This document shows positions 19,826-31,288 of a stretch of 64,000 bases of DNA, one piece after another. Source of the DNA: Globodera rostochiensis. Its lineage: Eukaryota; Nematoda; Chromadorea; Rhabditida; Heteroderidae. Each line of letters starts with the position of its first letter. Positions within the stretch are counted from its first letter, which is position 1. The stretch spans positions 256,103-320,102 of the forward strand of contig JAEVLN010000036.1 in assembly GCA_018350325.1 (NCBI GenBank), written 5' to 3'. Below the pieces are notes generated by a model, which ran no database searches, was not told where the DNA came from, and was given only the letters and a program-made list of their open reading frames with translations. The translations under genes and the position numbers were made by a program.

Positions 19826-20471
19826 CGCGAAGAGAAAAATCAATTTGACAAGAGGGGTAACAGAGTGGCCACAGTGTTATTTTACGTATGGTTTTAAAAT
19901 AAAATGTAAAATGTTTTAATCATTTTTTTGTTGCAGATGTCACAACCGACAAGGGGAGGCTTTACCGTGTACACAGATTTGAAAATGGGTGTTGCACCGT
20001 CGTTGCACGACGCGTTGTTCTGGTACAACCTGCACCGGGATGGGAATGGGGACTTGCGTACAAGACATGTAAAAACTAAATTATAATATTTTGAAGGCGT
20101 TACGGCGAATATAAATTTAAAATTTCGTAAATTAATTAATGTTTTGTTTTCACTATTTTGGTCTTGATAATAAACAAACCAAAAATTTTTAACGCCACAA
20201 AATTATGAAAATTTTTATTTTAAATGCACTAATTTTTTCACAAAATCATTTCAAATGGAAAATTTTTATTTAAAAATTTATATTTCACAGCAAAAAATTT
20301 TCCGTAAATTTAAACATTTTTATTTTTAAAAAGGCTGCCTGCCCCGTGTTGACCGGCGTCAAATGGGTATCAAACAAGTGGATTCACGATCGAGGACAGG
20401 AATTCATACGGCCATGCCCGCTCAAAAAGGAGAAAAACGAAGAATTTGTGGGCGATGTGAGGCCATTTTGA
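19826..20471 (+). pseudogene. Orphan exons 12-14 of prolyl 4-hydroxylase
   Basis: Exons at 19826-19885, 19937-20068 and 20334-20471 repeat the last three exons of the gene at 9108-13035. They hold the distal His and the 2-oxoglutarate lysine but not the HxD iron ligands or upstream domains, so they cannot make an enzyme alone. If the retrotransposon allele were the true one and the left copy an assembly artefact, these would be the real 3' exons of the gene, separated from exon 11 by the element. Confidence 0.85.
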
Positions 20472-20546
20472 TTTTTTCTTTCTTTCATTTTATGTGATGT
20501 ATGTCGGTCGTCCTATACAATTGAGACAAAAAAAAATTTTCTGAAA

Positions 20547-21027
20547 TTAATTTTTATTAAAAAAAGAAACAATCATTGGTCGGGCCAGGGCTGTAAAATT
20601 TATTGGGGCTGAATAATATTTACCCAAATTATATCCATTATGTTGGACAATCAATCGGTCGGGCTCACTCAGTGTGAGGTTCTCGTGACATGCAGCAGAA
20701 TCCCATCGATTTTGTTTTCGCCCTTTGAAATTTATGGAAGTAGCCAAGAAAGCTTTGAAAGCGGGAGAAGGAAATGTACTCTCAGGTGGTGAGCGGCGCC
20801 GTACAGAAATCGCCAGGGCTTTGGCTTAGGCCTAAGAAAATGAAAATATTTTTTTTTAAAAAATATTAAAGCTCAAAATGTGCCTAAAAGACGGGAATTG
20901 AATTACTTTTTCCATTTATTGTATCATTTAACACGGCAACTGTCTTCTGCAAGTCGCCAATGTTCTGTTGCTGTTCTTTCTGATACTGCTCCATTTTTAC
21001 AATCATTTCTTCCTTCAGCTGATTCAT
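20547..21027 (-). pseudogene. SPRYSEC-like fragment, second copy
   Basis: Copy of 13111-13591 carried by the 2,105-bp duplication, with the same coiled-coil and SPRY-start pieces and the same loss of match after about 40 SPRY residues. Confidence 0.48.
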
Positions 21028-21544
21028 TCACTTTAATCATTTAATTTTGATTTAAATAAGATTGAGATAATGCTGAAAAATGAGTACTCTAGGATGCTAA
21101 AGATGCGGATTTTTAATATTTTGACGGCACAGCCCTGGTAACTGATCATCGTCAGATTTGTTTATGGTTTATTTTTCGAATGATATCAAAAATTGCTTGT
21201 TTTGGTTAGCTTTAAAAAAAGTTATAAAAAAATCCGGGAATTAAATACAACACCGCTTCTTTAAAACAAACTCCCTTTATTTCCCAAAAGCCCAAAATGA
21301 AAACAATATAAGGAAAAGAATAAATCAAACATGAAGACAATCACAAAATAAATCATTAACGATGAAGAAATAAATATCCAAAATAAGACAACCCCAAAAA
21401 TGTAAAGATATTGAAGACGATATTATATATGAACAAAAGAACGATATGATTTTAAGAAAGAAAAGGAACAACAAATTGGGATCTTTTGGCTTTGGCGTAA
21501 TGTTTCGACTATAAATTATAAAAAGGGCGAGAAGAGTCCTCCGC

Positions 21545-22040
21545 TTGGACGCACAGATTCCACGGGAAGATTTTGTTTCAAAGATTTTTAGGATTTTAGT
21601 TCCCGTAACAGCGGCCAATTCAACAGCAGAAGAAGGGGAAGAGAAGGGACAACCAAAGGAATTGTGAGGTGATCATTTGAATGATCACTATTCTCCATCA
21701 CATCCGTTTACTCCACAATTTCAAAAATGCCTCCTCCGCGTCCCCCCCCCCCTCATTCAAAAGCATAAAATACAACGAAAAAGCAAATAATGATCGAACT
21801 AGGTATGATCGATCACCTATTTCAGCATCTTGATTTTGCATTGCCAATGTGCCACTTTCAGTTTATAAATATGTCAATTCTTTCAAAACGGTTTAAATAT
21901 TCAATTTTAAAATTTTAACATTTTAAAACTCAAATATAAAATTTTGTCATTGACAAAGAATCCACGGCTGATCGGCAGACAGCCGATCATTTGGAAGTGA
22001 GTTTTCTTTTTGAGCATCGAAATAGCGATTTTAACTGTAA
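21545..22040. other. Intergenic stretch, no gene recognised
   Basis: A plus-strand frame of about 40 codons (RLDAQIPREDFVSKIF...) runs to a stop at about 21666 and could be the tail of an old exon, but it has no clear acceptor and no family match. A poly-C tract is at 21744-21753. The rest is AT-rich with no gene seen. Confidence 0.4.
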
Positions 22041-22043
22041 TTC

Positions 22044-22350
22044 AATGGAGGTGAGTTTTTTATTTTGTCAAAATTGGGCTAAAATAACATTTTAAAGGAA
22101 CGGAAGCAGTACATGGAACACGAGCTGGAAGACACAAAGCAGCTAAAAGCAACGGAAGAATCTTTCGACAAAACTTGAACAAATTGTGGAAGGTTTTGCG
22201 AAACTCGGGCACGAAAATGTGAAATATTTTCTAACAAAACAATTCATTTTCTCTTGCCATTTGTTCAGAAGGAACTCCGAGCTGAGTTGGAGCAGTATCC
22301 AACGGACCATCGCCGCGTTGACTGCAGCACAAAAGCAAAGTGGTAGGGGA
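22044..22350 (+). pseudogene. Unrecognised small gene remnant
   Basis: ATGGAG at about 22044 is followed by a GTGAGT donor; after TTTTAAAG a frame of Glu/Lys-rich codons (ERKQYMEHELEDTKQLKATE) runs to a stop. One base later another frame continues the same style of sequence (KLEQIVEGFAKLGHEN), and a further piece lies at 22270-22345. The pattern looks like a short helical protein with one frameshift. The family was not recognised. It may belong to the retroelement remnant that ends at 23862. Confidence 0.3.
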
Positions 22351-22589
22351 ATTGTTGCGTAATTTAAATCCTTCCAGTTTTGAGTTTGAGTCAGAAAGAA
22401 AAAGAATTAAATTTTAGGGGCAATTTTATTGTTAAAAGAAAAAACTAAATTTGTAAATTATTTTTTTGCTTAACTAATTTTACATTTTTGGCTAATAAAA
22501 ATCGTTTTTTATTGAGGGCAGTCAGTGGTATTTGCGTTGGTCAACCGTGACCTCCGCATCGAATGCCGTATCGTTGTCCTGAATCAATT

Positions 22590-23535
22590 GAATGCTTAAT
22601 GATGCGCAGTTGTCGCATATCAAATGCCAAAATCCGATTGATTCATTTGATGCCATGCTTTTTGTCATGTTTTTTAACCTGCTGAAGCGTCGACGCTTTT
22701 ATTTCTTCCGTTTAACCGCCGTTTCAGCATCAACAGTGAAAGGAAAAGTCAAAAAAGAGGAAAAGAAGAAGGCCAGGAAGATCATATAAAGGAAAGGAAA
22801 AGATGAAAGGCCAGGAAGCCGACGAAGAGGCGATCGAAATCCTTAACCGCGAATTTGATTTAAGAGCATTCAACGATGTGATGGGCAAAAAGGATGAAGC
22901 GATCCCTCCCTGGGGTCAAATGAGCGGAAAGCCAAAGGAGAACTTGGGGGAGGACGAAACCCGACCCCAGTGGCAATGGCCGAGCATGTTAGGGACAGGA
23001 GCCCATTACGAAATAAGAGCCGATTTTTTTGGGGTACACCAGAGGAGAAGCTTATGAAGCTGAGGAAGTCCTTATTGGAGGCAGCAGACGCCATCTCCGA
23101 AATCGCCGATGAGATGTTTTCATACAACATGAAGAAAAACGTGGAGAATGATTGAAAAGGAAGTCGAGAAGGGAAGAGCCGGAGGTTCAGAGAATGAAAT
23201 AAAGGAAAAGAAGCACCAAAAATTTTAAAATGGCCGAGGCTGGACAAAGGACAAAACCAATGTTAAGACAAACAAACCCATTTGACCAATTCCTTTCAAT
23301 AACCACTCGCCCCGCTTTCCCCTTCCTCAAACTTACCTATCAATTGCCTACCAATTGCTTGTCCCGTACTCTCCACCACAGCAGCCAACAAAATAGCACA
23401 AATGCAAATTTCGCCTCGGGAGACTGAAACCAAAATTATCCAAAAATCAGAAGAAATTAACCTCACCATTGATGTTCAGAAGGAATTTAAAAGCCAAAAA
23501 TTGATTCGGGGAAAAGAAAGAAAACAAAATTGGCC
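22590..23535 (+). pseudogene. Degenerate retroelement-like coding remnant upstream of a probable LTR
   Basis: Several open stretches in shifting frames (22592-22789, 22803-23057, 22970-23155, 23402-23530) have codon-like texture, for example EKLMKLRKSLLEAADAISEI. They end next to the purine-rich GGGGAAAAGAAAGAAAA (about 23508-23524), which resembles a polypurine tract before the LTR candidate. No catalytic motif was found, so the element class is unknown. Confidence 0.3.
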
Positions 23536-23539
23536 GCTG

Positions 23540-23862
23540 TGTTGCTCTCACCTCTCCCCCGATTCTCTTCTCCTCACATATTCTCGTGCTCTCCCTTCCC
23601 CAATTTTGTCTAACCACCTCACGCTCTACCCTTTAGCCCTAGTATTTCACTCTGTTCACAGCGGTAGTTTTGATCAAAGCCCCTCCCCTTCTTGCTGCTT
23701 ATAAATTGGGGGATATTCTCTTTTGATCAGATTCACTCATTCATTAAATAGAGACGAATAAAACATTTGTTAATTTCTCCGTCGAAAACCTCTCCAACAA
23801 CAAAAGGGAGGACTGCCGCTTCCTGCGAAGAGCTGAAAAGCTATCCGTAGGATGGCCCAACA
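23540..23862 (+). repeat. Probable 3' or solo LTR of an unrelated retrotransposon
   Basis: Starts TGTTGCTCTCACC and ends GGCCCAACA, giving inverted TGTTG/CAACA termini. It contains TATAAA at about 23700 and AATAAA at about 23757, the spacing expected of a promoter and polyadenylation signal in an LTR, and follows a purine tract. A second copy was not found in the window and the flanks show no target duplication. Confidence 0.4.
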
Positions 23863-23959
23863 GTCCAAACGCCTCAACCCTATTAACGGAAATGAATTGA
23901 CAGACAGAGGGGGGGGGGGGGAAGGGACTGTTAACAATTGTTGTGGGCGGCACCATGGG

Positions 23960-24100
23960 GCCATGGGGTTATCTCTCCACTTCCGGTCCGAAGCCCTCCA
24001 AATCCCACTCAAGCCAAAAGTGTTTCGTATCCCACCCAAGCCAAAACTTCCCAAATCCCCTGCACGTCTTAGGCTAAGCCTAAGCTAGCACGAAGATATG
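23960..24100. repeat. Repeat with AAGCCAAAAGTGTTTCG motifs (CCGGTCCGAA-type end)
   Basis: Begins CCGGTCCGAAGCC and contains reiterated CCCAAGCCAAAA and TCCCAC motifs. Its inverted relatives fill about 33690-34005, which ends in CGGACCGGTAG. This looks like the ends of one TIR family with its own subterminal motif; only the left end is seen here. Confidence 0.45.
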
Positions 24101-26500
24101 CTTAAGCTAGCTTATGTTTTTAAGAGCTGACAACCTTTAAGAGAAAATCTATGATTTTTTATTATTTTTTTGCCATTAACACCCAAAACCGATTTTATAG
24201 GTTTTCTTGGGGGCTGAAAACGATGGAATGAGCAAAAATTTAGCGGGTTTGACCTTTAAACCGGTTTTTGAAACATTTCAAATTTTGACCATAGGGGGAC
24301 CTTTTTGGTCAAAAGTTCGCTAGGCTTAAGCTTAGGCCGTCCAGAGCTTAGGGGTTCATCTCAGGGTGGCAAAATCTTACATGTTGTCAGATTAAAATTA
24401 TTGTCAGATTCGTGATCAGCACCTTTGAAAACCCCATATATGATGTTTTCAGCAAAATTTGGTGAGGGGGTCGCAAAACGGGAAAGTACCCTTCTTTATA
24501 CCATAAATTTATTGCTTGAGCCTTCTCGGGTTTTAAACAAAAAATTTTTTTGAAAAACTTGTTTGGAGTAATTTCAATTAAATTGAATTAAATGTTGAGT
24601 TGAGTTGATTTTATTTTGTAAATATTACTTACGGTTGGATAACGAACAAATTCCCTCAGGCGATGGAATATTTCCAAGAATTGGTGCATTGCGTGAAATT
24701 TTTTTTCATTTAAATAATATATCTTTTAAAATAGACATACTGTACTTGTAGCATATTTTAAGATTTATTAAATGCTTTTTATGGATGCATTTCGTATTGT
24801 TAATTTGTGGTGTAGGGCAGGGATGGTCGGAATCCGACTTCCGATTTGGACCGATTTTGACTTGAAAAATACATAATGCCAAATCAAATTTAACTTTTGC
24901 AAAATTTAATTCTGTTAATTTAATAATTACTCATTTGACTGATTCTTATTCAAAAAACAAAGAACAGCTCACTAATTTTTGAATTTAAAATTAAAAAAAA
25001 CTTCCGAGTTCCGACATTTTCGGGCTCGGAATTCCGAGTTTCGACTTCCGAAAGTTTTGAGGTGGTCGGCTCCCATCCCTGGTGTAGTAGTGGAGGCAGT
25101 TGAAGCGTGGGTGGGGTGCATGTTTAGGTCCCCGACTGTGTGAATGATTTTTGCCGACTTTTCTGAAAGTTTGAGCTTTATATTTGCACAAATATTAATA
25201 AATTAATAGGTAATTAAACCAAAATTCTTCCAACATCCCAAAGGATTAATCCTTTGGAACTATATTTGCCTTCTTTATGGATCTTGTGCCCACCCCCTTA
25301 GGCGTTTTCACCTCCAATCAACGAAATCACTCTCTTTCTTACATTTCTAAATGTACTCAAATGTGAAATATCTAATGTGTGAAATGTCCTGGAGGCTTGT
25401 TGAGACACTCACAATTTGTTTCACCAAACATTTTGTGTGCGTGAACATACAAGCAATTATAAAATGACGGATGGATAAACTTAATTTTTGAGATATATAC
25501 AATAACATTGCACTTTTCTATTCCTGCGTGCCGCGATTGACAATTAAATAGTAAATTGTTTGCAATGAAATGAAATATAATTAGTAGTAGGGCTGGGATT
25601 TTTTATGTTGATGAAAGAAGCTCAAAATTATACTGGGATTTGTTGTACGGAACTGGTGTGTAATTGACAGGGAAAAGATTTTTAGGTTCGAAAAATGTCA
25701 AAATAGGTACCTAAAATTGGTGTGAAAAAGTGCCAAAATAGGTACCAAAAGCATAAGCAAAAAATAGGTGTGAAAAAGGTGTGCAAAAATAATAAATAAT
25801 GGTTTAAAAACGCGGGAAATTTGTCAACCTCTTAATGAATGTAAAAAGAATATGCTTACCGGACAGAAAATGGAAAAAGATGCCATTTTGCTAGGCATTT
25901 TTTGGGAATATTTTCGGATCTTGCAAGGATTAACTGTTTAAGCAATTAAAATCTTACATTTTATTTATGGATTACATACGTGAACTTAATTGATCATTTT
26001 TGCAAAACTCAAAAACAATTTGAAAAGGAAAAATTTCACCAAAAATTCAAATTATGCTTCACATAGTAAATCGTTGAAATAACGAACAAATACAGAAAAT
26101 AGACTATCGAACTGTAATCAAAAAATTAAAATTTGACATTGCCAGCTCAAACACTGACACATTTCACAGGACAACATCAGAAATAATGAGTTTTTGTGAC
26201 GATTATACATATTATCCAGCCATTCATAACGATCCAGAATTTAAACCAGTACAAAAAATTTAAAAATATTTGAGAGGACTTCTTCAAAAAGAAACCACAG
26301 AACATAATCGAGGCTTACACGCAATTAAACAAAAACTATGGCATATAGTAATTGGCCTATTGAAAACCCAATATTGAAATACAATTTAATAGAGAAAAAC
26401 TGAAATGGATGGTGGTAGTCTGTGCAACAACACGAATTTTTTAAAATATTGTTCGTGTTTAAAAATAGTTATCTGTTGTTATTTGTTAATGGGTTTTTTA
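24101..26500. other. Gene-free repeat-rich stretch
   Basis: No exon was recognised apart from the element at 24818-25081. At 25440-25480 there is a relic (CAATTATAAAATGACGGATGG) of the upstream flank shared by srg genes (compare 47870-47895 and 36822-36845). At 25680-25780 the motif AAAATAGGTACCAAAA is reiterated. The rest is AT-rich with nothing further seen. Confidence 0.55.
24818..25081. mobile_element. hAT-like element with TTCCGA subterminal repeats
   Basis: Begins CAGGGATGGTCGGAATCCG and ends CGGCTCCCATCCCTG. The flanks GTGTAGGG and GTGTAGTA match at 6 of 8 positions. Both ends reiterate TTCCGACTTCCG and CCGAGTTCCGA. Its 264 bp encode nothing. Confidence 0.7.
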
Positions 26501-26507
26501 AAATAAT

Positions 26508-27611
26508 TTATTGGCATTGATGAACGGAACTGGTGTGTAATTGATGGCTAACTTTTCTGGCCCAATGATTATTGTTTCGGGGCCCTTCCTGTGCATCGAC
26601 ACGATCGTTTTGAACATTGTTTATGCGAATGATGCCAAAATCTTTGAGCAGCTGTTGGCGAAAATTGCCGCTGGCCCACAACAGTAACCAGCTGGAGAAC
26701 ACTACAGTACCTGATGGTAATTAGGGGGTCGAGACTAATCAATTCTCTGAGGAAAACAAGAGTTTATTCAATTAATTCTTGACACCTGTGTCCATAAACA
26801 CAGGGTAGTAGACCAACTGCAGCGCTCTTGTTTTTGGGTCACTGATGTTAGTAATAATGAGCATCTGTTGTAAATCGTGATCTCGGCTCGGGAATGGGTC
26901 CATTGGTCGGGAACGGTGTCCCGACCGGTTGGTTGAGATTATCCCAGTTTTTGAAATCCAACCCTGGTTTTAAATTCTATTCCGTCGGAGTGCGATTAGC
27001 CGGGATATAAATGCACTCCTAAGAATGGGCTTACCATCACAATAAAATCCCTATTGTCAATCCAAGTCCCGGTTTTTTCTAAAATTCCGGTCTAGGCCAA
27101 CTCAAGTTATTGTAAAACCTGCCTTCTCATGTTTTATTGGCATTATGATTGCGGTAAATCGATTCAACAAGATAAAAGCCGTGACCAAATTATTCGCTTG
27201 GAAAGTGTGACCGGTAAAAAAACATGAAATTGCGAAAAACCAAGTCGGCAACCGCGCGTAAATGGGGTACAACAAGGAGCCGATTATGGAAGGCAATCGA
27301 TTGCAGTACAAAGAGTTCAATACGTACAGCAAATCCTGAAACATTTAAAAAAAAAGCTGATCAATTTTAATTATTAGATAATTCTTTTAATTCTTTCTAT
27401 CAACAAATCGGAAATGACTATTTTTTCAATTTGAATTTGTTACCGGAATTGCCCTCATAACAAAAAGCGCAAAGAATGAGTTGTGGAACTTTTTGTGCCG
27501 AACGATGGCGACAATTTGGGCAATATAAAGTGCCATTGACGGGATGCTTATACAAATGGTTAAGTAGATGATTGGAATTTTAACTGAGATAGACCAATCG
27601 GCAAAGTCCAT
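26508..27611 (-). pseudogene. srg chemoreceptor copy lacking exons 3 and 4
   Basis: Exon 1 (27444-27611), exon 2 (27123-27335), exon 5 (26786-26864) and exon 6 (26508-26710) are open and align with the intact srg genes. The two middle exons, which carry the WRKLLPLL segment and the following transmembrane region in other copies, are absent; 26880-27120 holds unrelated repeat-like DNA. The exon 2 donor reads GC (AAG|GCAGG) where the other copies have GT. Loss of two exons removes two or three transmembrane helices, so this is probably a pseudogene. Confidence 0.75.
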
Positions 27612-27780
27612 TGTTAGGTAATAGTATTTGATATTATACTAAAAATTTGAAAATTTACTTCCCCATGTATTTTAAAATCCAAATTTTACTTTTTTTAGAA
27701 TTTTACCTAATATTTAGTAAACATAATGACAAGAAATCTCGCATTTTAATTAGCATGACAATTTGATGGCAAAATCTTTG

Positions 27781-27796
27781 CTAATGAGCAGATTAG
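27781..27796 (-). promoter_or_regulatory. srg upstream box (CTAATGAGCAGATTAG)
   Basis: About 170 bp before the start codon of the srg copy at 27611. It differs by one inserted base from the CTAATTGCTCATTAG box found upstream of other srg copies (48014, 54584, 36646 and the relic at 28347). Confidence 0.4.
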
Positions 27797-28077
27797 TGAT
27801 TTGTCGTCATTTCTCTTTTTTTCTCAATGTAACAGCACTTTTAACAAGACAACATCAACATTGGCTTAGGACCGGATGCACAAAAAGCTAATTACCGTAT
27901 AAAGCGGTTTTCAATATAATCTTTGCGAAAAAGCTTTTAAGGTAATTTCAATTAAATTTTTACGGATGCCTGTTCTCATGAATGCATTCACATGGAAGCA
28001 CTAGGTAAAACAACGAACGGAAACATCGACACATGCTTGGATTAACCATCAAAAAATGCATTCAAAATGGTAAATTT

Positions 28078-28361
28078 TTAAAGCGCATAGAATGAGTTGT
28101 GGAACTTTTTGTGCCGAACGATGGTGACAATTTGGGCAATATAAAGTGCCATTGACGGGGTGCTTATACAAAGAGTTAAGTAGATGATTGGAATTTTAAC
28201 TGAGATGGACCATTCGGCAAAGTCCATTATTAGTTAATAGTATTTGAAATTATGCTTTTGAAAATTTACTTAAACTCTAAGAATTGCAAACTTTCTTTTA
28301 GAATTTTGTCATATCTTAAGGAAACACAATGACAACGTTTTTAAAACTAATGATCAATTAG
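28078..28361 (-). pseudogene. srg exon 1 and promoter fragment
   Basis: 28227 down to 28078 repeats about the first 50 codons of srg exon 1, including the motif IVRHKKFHNSF, and stops before the exon's end. The upstream DNA, including the box CTAATGATCAATTAG at 28347-28361, is also conserved. No following exons were found, so this is a partial duplicate. Confidence 0.7.
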
Positions 28362-28589
28362 TAATTTAACTCTATAGCAACACGGGCAGTATTGCTAACA
28401 AAAATTCGTCCCAAATCCAGCCCGTCTGGCCCAAACCCTTCAGAACCGGATAGATAAATTTTCGAACTGCAAAATCTTCACAATTGTTGATTTAGTTTTA
28501 ATATTATGAATCATTATTAGAAATGATAATGTTTATTTATTTATAATTACGCTTTAAAAAATTATTAATTTAATTTTATAATAGGTTAC

Positions 28590-29240
28590 GTGTTGTTGGT
28601 CAGTGCGAGTTTTCCCGCCGGCGGCCTTAACACTGGAGGCATTATAAACATTCACCGGGCCTACCATTATAGGCACTTTTTTAAAATAATTATGCTTCCC
28701 GAACTAAAAAGATTAAAAGCAATAAATAATCTAATGGACTACATTTTCATGGTTTTATTTTTGCTAGGATTCTTCTTTAGCTTGCACGGAACTACGTTTA
28801 ATAATTTTATCTTTAAAAATAGAACTTTGCAAATAAAAATTTTAAGACTGATACTCACAAAAGACCTTTTCGGAATGGTTTCTAAATGGCTATTAGAGAG
28901 ACACCTACGGCACAAATTGAAACCGAACTCCTTACATGTTGCAATTCAGGAGGCCATGGAAGAGAAAGAGGCGCAAAATGAAATTGCACGCGAAAAATTA
29001 AGCAATGTCCAAATTGAGACAATAAATCAGACCCAGCCATACCAACTTAATAATGCGAATCATGTTGCCCAACGCCCATTTAATTCCCGCCCAAATTTCC
29101 GCCAAGGAGGCCGGATTTTAGAAATTCCTTTTGGCAAGACAGAGAGCGAGCACATTGGACAAACAGGCCCGATAATTTCCGCCAAAGGGGCTCATAGTTC
29201 AATCCGAGAGGTCCATACATTAGAGTTAAGTCCATTGTAA
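28590..29240 (+). pseudogene. Open frame of 216 codons, possibly a Gag remnant
   Basis: The first half has hydrophobic stretches (YIFMVLFLLGFFFSL); the second half resembles the C-terminal part of retrotransposon Gag proteins, with a charged helix (LKPNSLHVAIQEAMEEKEA) followed by a Gln/Asn/Arg-rich stretch (RPFNSRPNFRQGGR). No zinc knuckle, protease or LTR was found next to it. The whole frame may be fortuitous in its first half. Confidence 0.33.
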
Positions 29241-29260
29241 CAATGATTCAAATTTTCTGG

Positions 29261-29320
29261 AAAAGCGAGTCGGGATAAAAGTAGCGAGTCAGGATAAAAG
29301 TAGCGTGTCGGGATAAAAGG
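29261..29320. repeat. Three tandem 19-20-bp units (GCGAGTCGGGATAAAAGTA)
   Basis: Three near-identical units lie just beyond the 3' end of the srsx gene, followed by ACCAACAAGCA, which also starts the related segment at 34010. From there 29314-29812 and 34010-34444 are duplicates that carry the last srsx exon and a TACCGTATTTCC element. Confidence 0.75.
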
Positions 29321-29439
29321 ACCAACAAGCACACAGTTTAAAATTGAATGACATTTGAAACGCAACACAATTTTTATCGTAACAGAATAAATGATAAACA
29401 AGCAATTTCATTTGTTCTTTTCGTCTTCATCAAATTTTG

Positions 29440-31288
29440 TCAACCCGTTGACGCCAAAACGGGTGCCGTTCGTACAATTAGTGACGGTTTGACTGAAACA
29501 GCTGCTCCAGTAACAACTATTGAAGGGTTTTGGCTCCCGAGTCGAAGTATTCGACTCAAAAATTCAAATTCCTTCCGATAGGCGGCCCGGTAGTCTTTGC
29601 TAAATTGAAACAAATTCAAATGTGTCAGCAGGACCAATTGTATCTCTGCTAGTTTGAATCCCCATATCTTTTTAATTATTTTACTTTACGGCCTTTAACT
29701 TTCAAAATACCGTATTTCCTAAAATAGAGCCCCGGGGCTTCTATTGTTCAACCACCCCAAAAGGGGTGGACTCTAATTTGGGGGGGGGGGCTTTATTTAA
29801 GGAAATACGGTAGATTAATCTTTTTAGATAGACAGTATTGCTTTATTTAAGACAGTTGTTAAATAAAAAAACTACAGAGAAAACGTTCAGCAAAGTTTAA
29901 GTTCTATAATTAGGGTTCGGCTTTGACCCCGAGCATTTCACATTTCGAGGGTCACCCCCGGCTTGCCGCCTCGAAGGGTCGGAACTTATCCCTCGTAATT
30001 ACCTAAGACAAAACAAGACAATTGCATTACAAGCCGAACTAATGTTGAGAATGATGCCATTATATGAGGTAATATACCTAAAAGAAAAAAAGTTGCCTAA
30101 ATTTTATTAAAAAATTAAAATATTTACCAAAACATTTGGTTGCTTAGATGCAAATTTTGAAGCACGATCAAGCGCATGATGGATTCAAAAATATAACCTC
30201 CAATATTGACCACAATGATCACTGCCAGTGAGCGGAAAATGCGAAATTGGGAGGATGCTTTAAAAATAAAAAAAATTAAAACTTCTTTGAACTGATGAAA
30301 AATATTCATCCCTGCTGAATAAAAATGAACAAAATACAAACCACATAAAAATAGAAATATAGATATTTTGTACTCATTGTTTTAATTCAAATTTATTTTA
30401 ATAAAACCAATTTATGAATTGATTGTTTTCATACTTGGTTGGCGCCAAATGTACATGCCGACAATCAAATACAAAAAAATTGTGCCCAAGTTTAGCAACA
30501 AAGCGGGTTCTGGCAGCGTAGAACAGATTCCAACGAACAGATCGCCAAAGTATCCGGTCACCGGATACGACGGGTAAAGTTCGGCACAATGCCCCAAGGA
30601 CAGCGTAAGGTAAGCGCACGATGCCAAACAAAATGCGCAATGAAAAGCCAAATAAATGGACAAATTTAGCCGACCATGACTGACAAATAGGTAATTAGTA
30701 AATGAAATTTGTCCATTTTAAAAATAGCGTACAATTTTGGTGTCAAAACGCAAAGAAACCGGTCCACACCAGTGCAAAACATGATGACATACATGCCGCC
30801 AAGACAAAAGACGGAAAATGCCATCAAACGAAAGCACATGGCATATGAAATGAAATTTTGGCCGGACAGTGCCAACCACAGAAACACCAAATGGCCCGCC
30901 TGGTGGCCCATCTCGAACAGAGAGCTGAGCGCGAGCAGAAAGTTTGCCGAGCCGTGCAATGTTCTGCAAAAATTGGATTTAAATGCAAAATTATATTAAA
31001 ATATTTATTCAAATTATTATATTTTTAACCTGTTTTTAATCGTCACATAAACCACCGAAAAATTCATCAGAAAGCCGGGAATTCCAACACAATTCAGCAA
31101 AACGGCCATCACAATTAATGCCGGTGAATGACCACCTCCATTTTGTTGTTGCGTTTCTTTGTAGAACTTTAAATTTATTTTTTTAAATAAAAACTTTTCA
31201 AATTTTTTTAATGTATTTATTATAAATATTACTTCAAATAAAAAATTTGCACACTCACGAGATTTTCTGGGATTTTAGCAGATGACAT
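29440..31288 (-). CDS. srsx: Serpentine receptor, SRSX class, seven exons
   Basis: Predicted seven-helix chemoreceptor of the SRSX type. Exons: 31259-31288, 31030-31166, 30435-30963, 30128-30257, 30003-30077, 29440-29599, with phases that agree at every junction except inside 30435-30963. The N-terminal helix is in VMAVLLNCVGIPGFLMNFSV; ICL2 has GVDRFLCVLTP in place of a DRY-like motif; helix 6 is RSLAVIIVVNIGGYIF; helix 7 (NGIILNISSACNAIVLF) leads into KDYRAAYRKEF, the usual SRSX tail. The frame changes between 30664 and 30715: either a 53-nt intron (donor GTACGC, acceptor TTTGTCAG) or a frameshift. With the intron the count of exons is seven. Acts at the membrane of sensory neurons by family analogy; ligand unknown. 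Fragments of relatives are at 32160-32245, 34200-34345 and 41770-42060. Confidence 0.75.
29708..29812. mobile_element. Foldback MITE with TACCGTATTTCC ends (in srsx intron 6)
   Basis: Starts TACCGTATTTCCTAAAATAG and ends AAGGAAATACGGTA, with a second inner inverted pair CCACCCC/GGGGTGG and homopolymer runs. Same family as 10839-10914. It lies between the last two exons of the srsx gene. Confidence 0.7.

Larger units (their letters stand above)
19440..21544 (+). repeat. Direct 2,105-bp duplication, right copy
   Basis: Right-hand partner of 12004-14108. It starts directly after the 3' LTR and continues at 21545 into different DNA, so this copy has the native right flank while the left copy has the native left flank (start of the hydroxylase gene). 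Confidence 0.92.

Noticed and set aside
24820..25191. Minus-strand frame at 24991-25191 as a gene
   Set aside because: It overlaps the end of a TIR element and has no supporting motif.
29348..29581. 77-codon plus-strand frame with a hydrophobic start (secreted peptide?)
   Set aside because: The duplicated copy at 34040-34230 has an indel that breaks the frame, and the minus strand is the last exon of the srsx gene.
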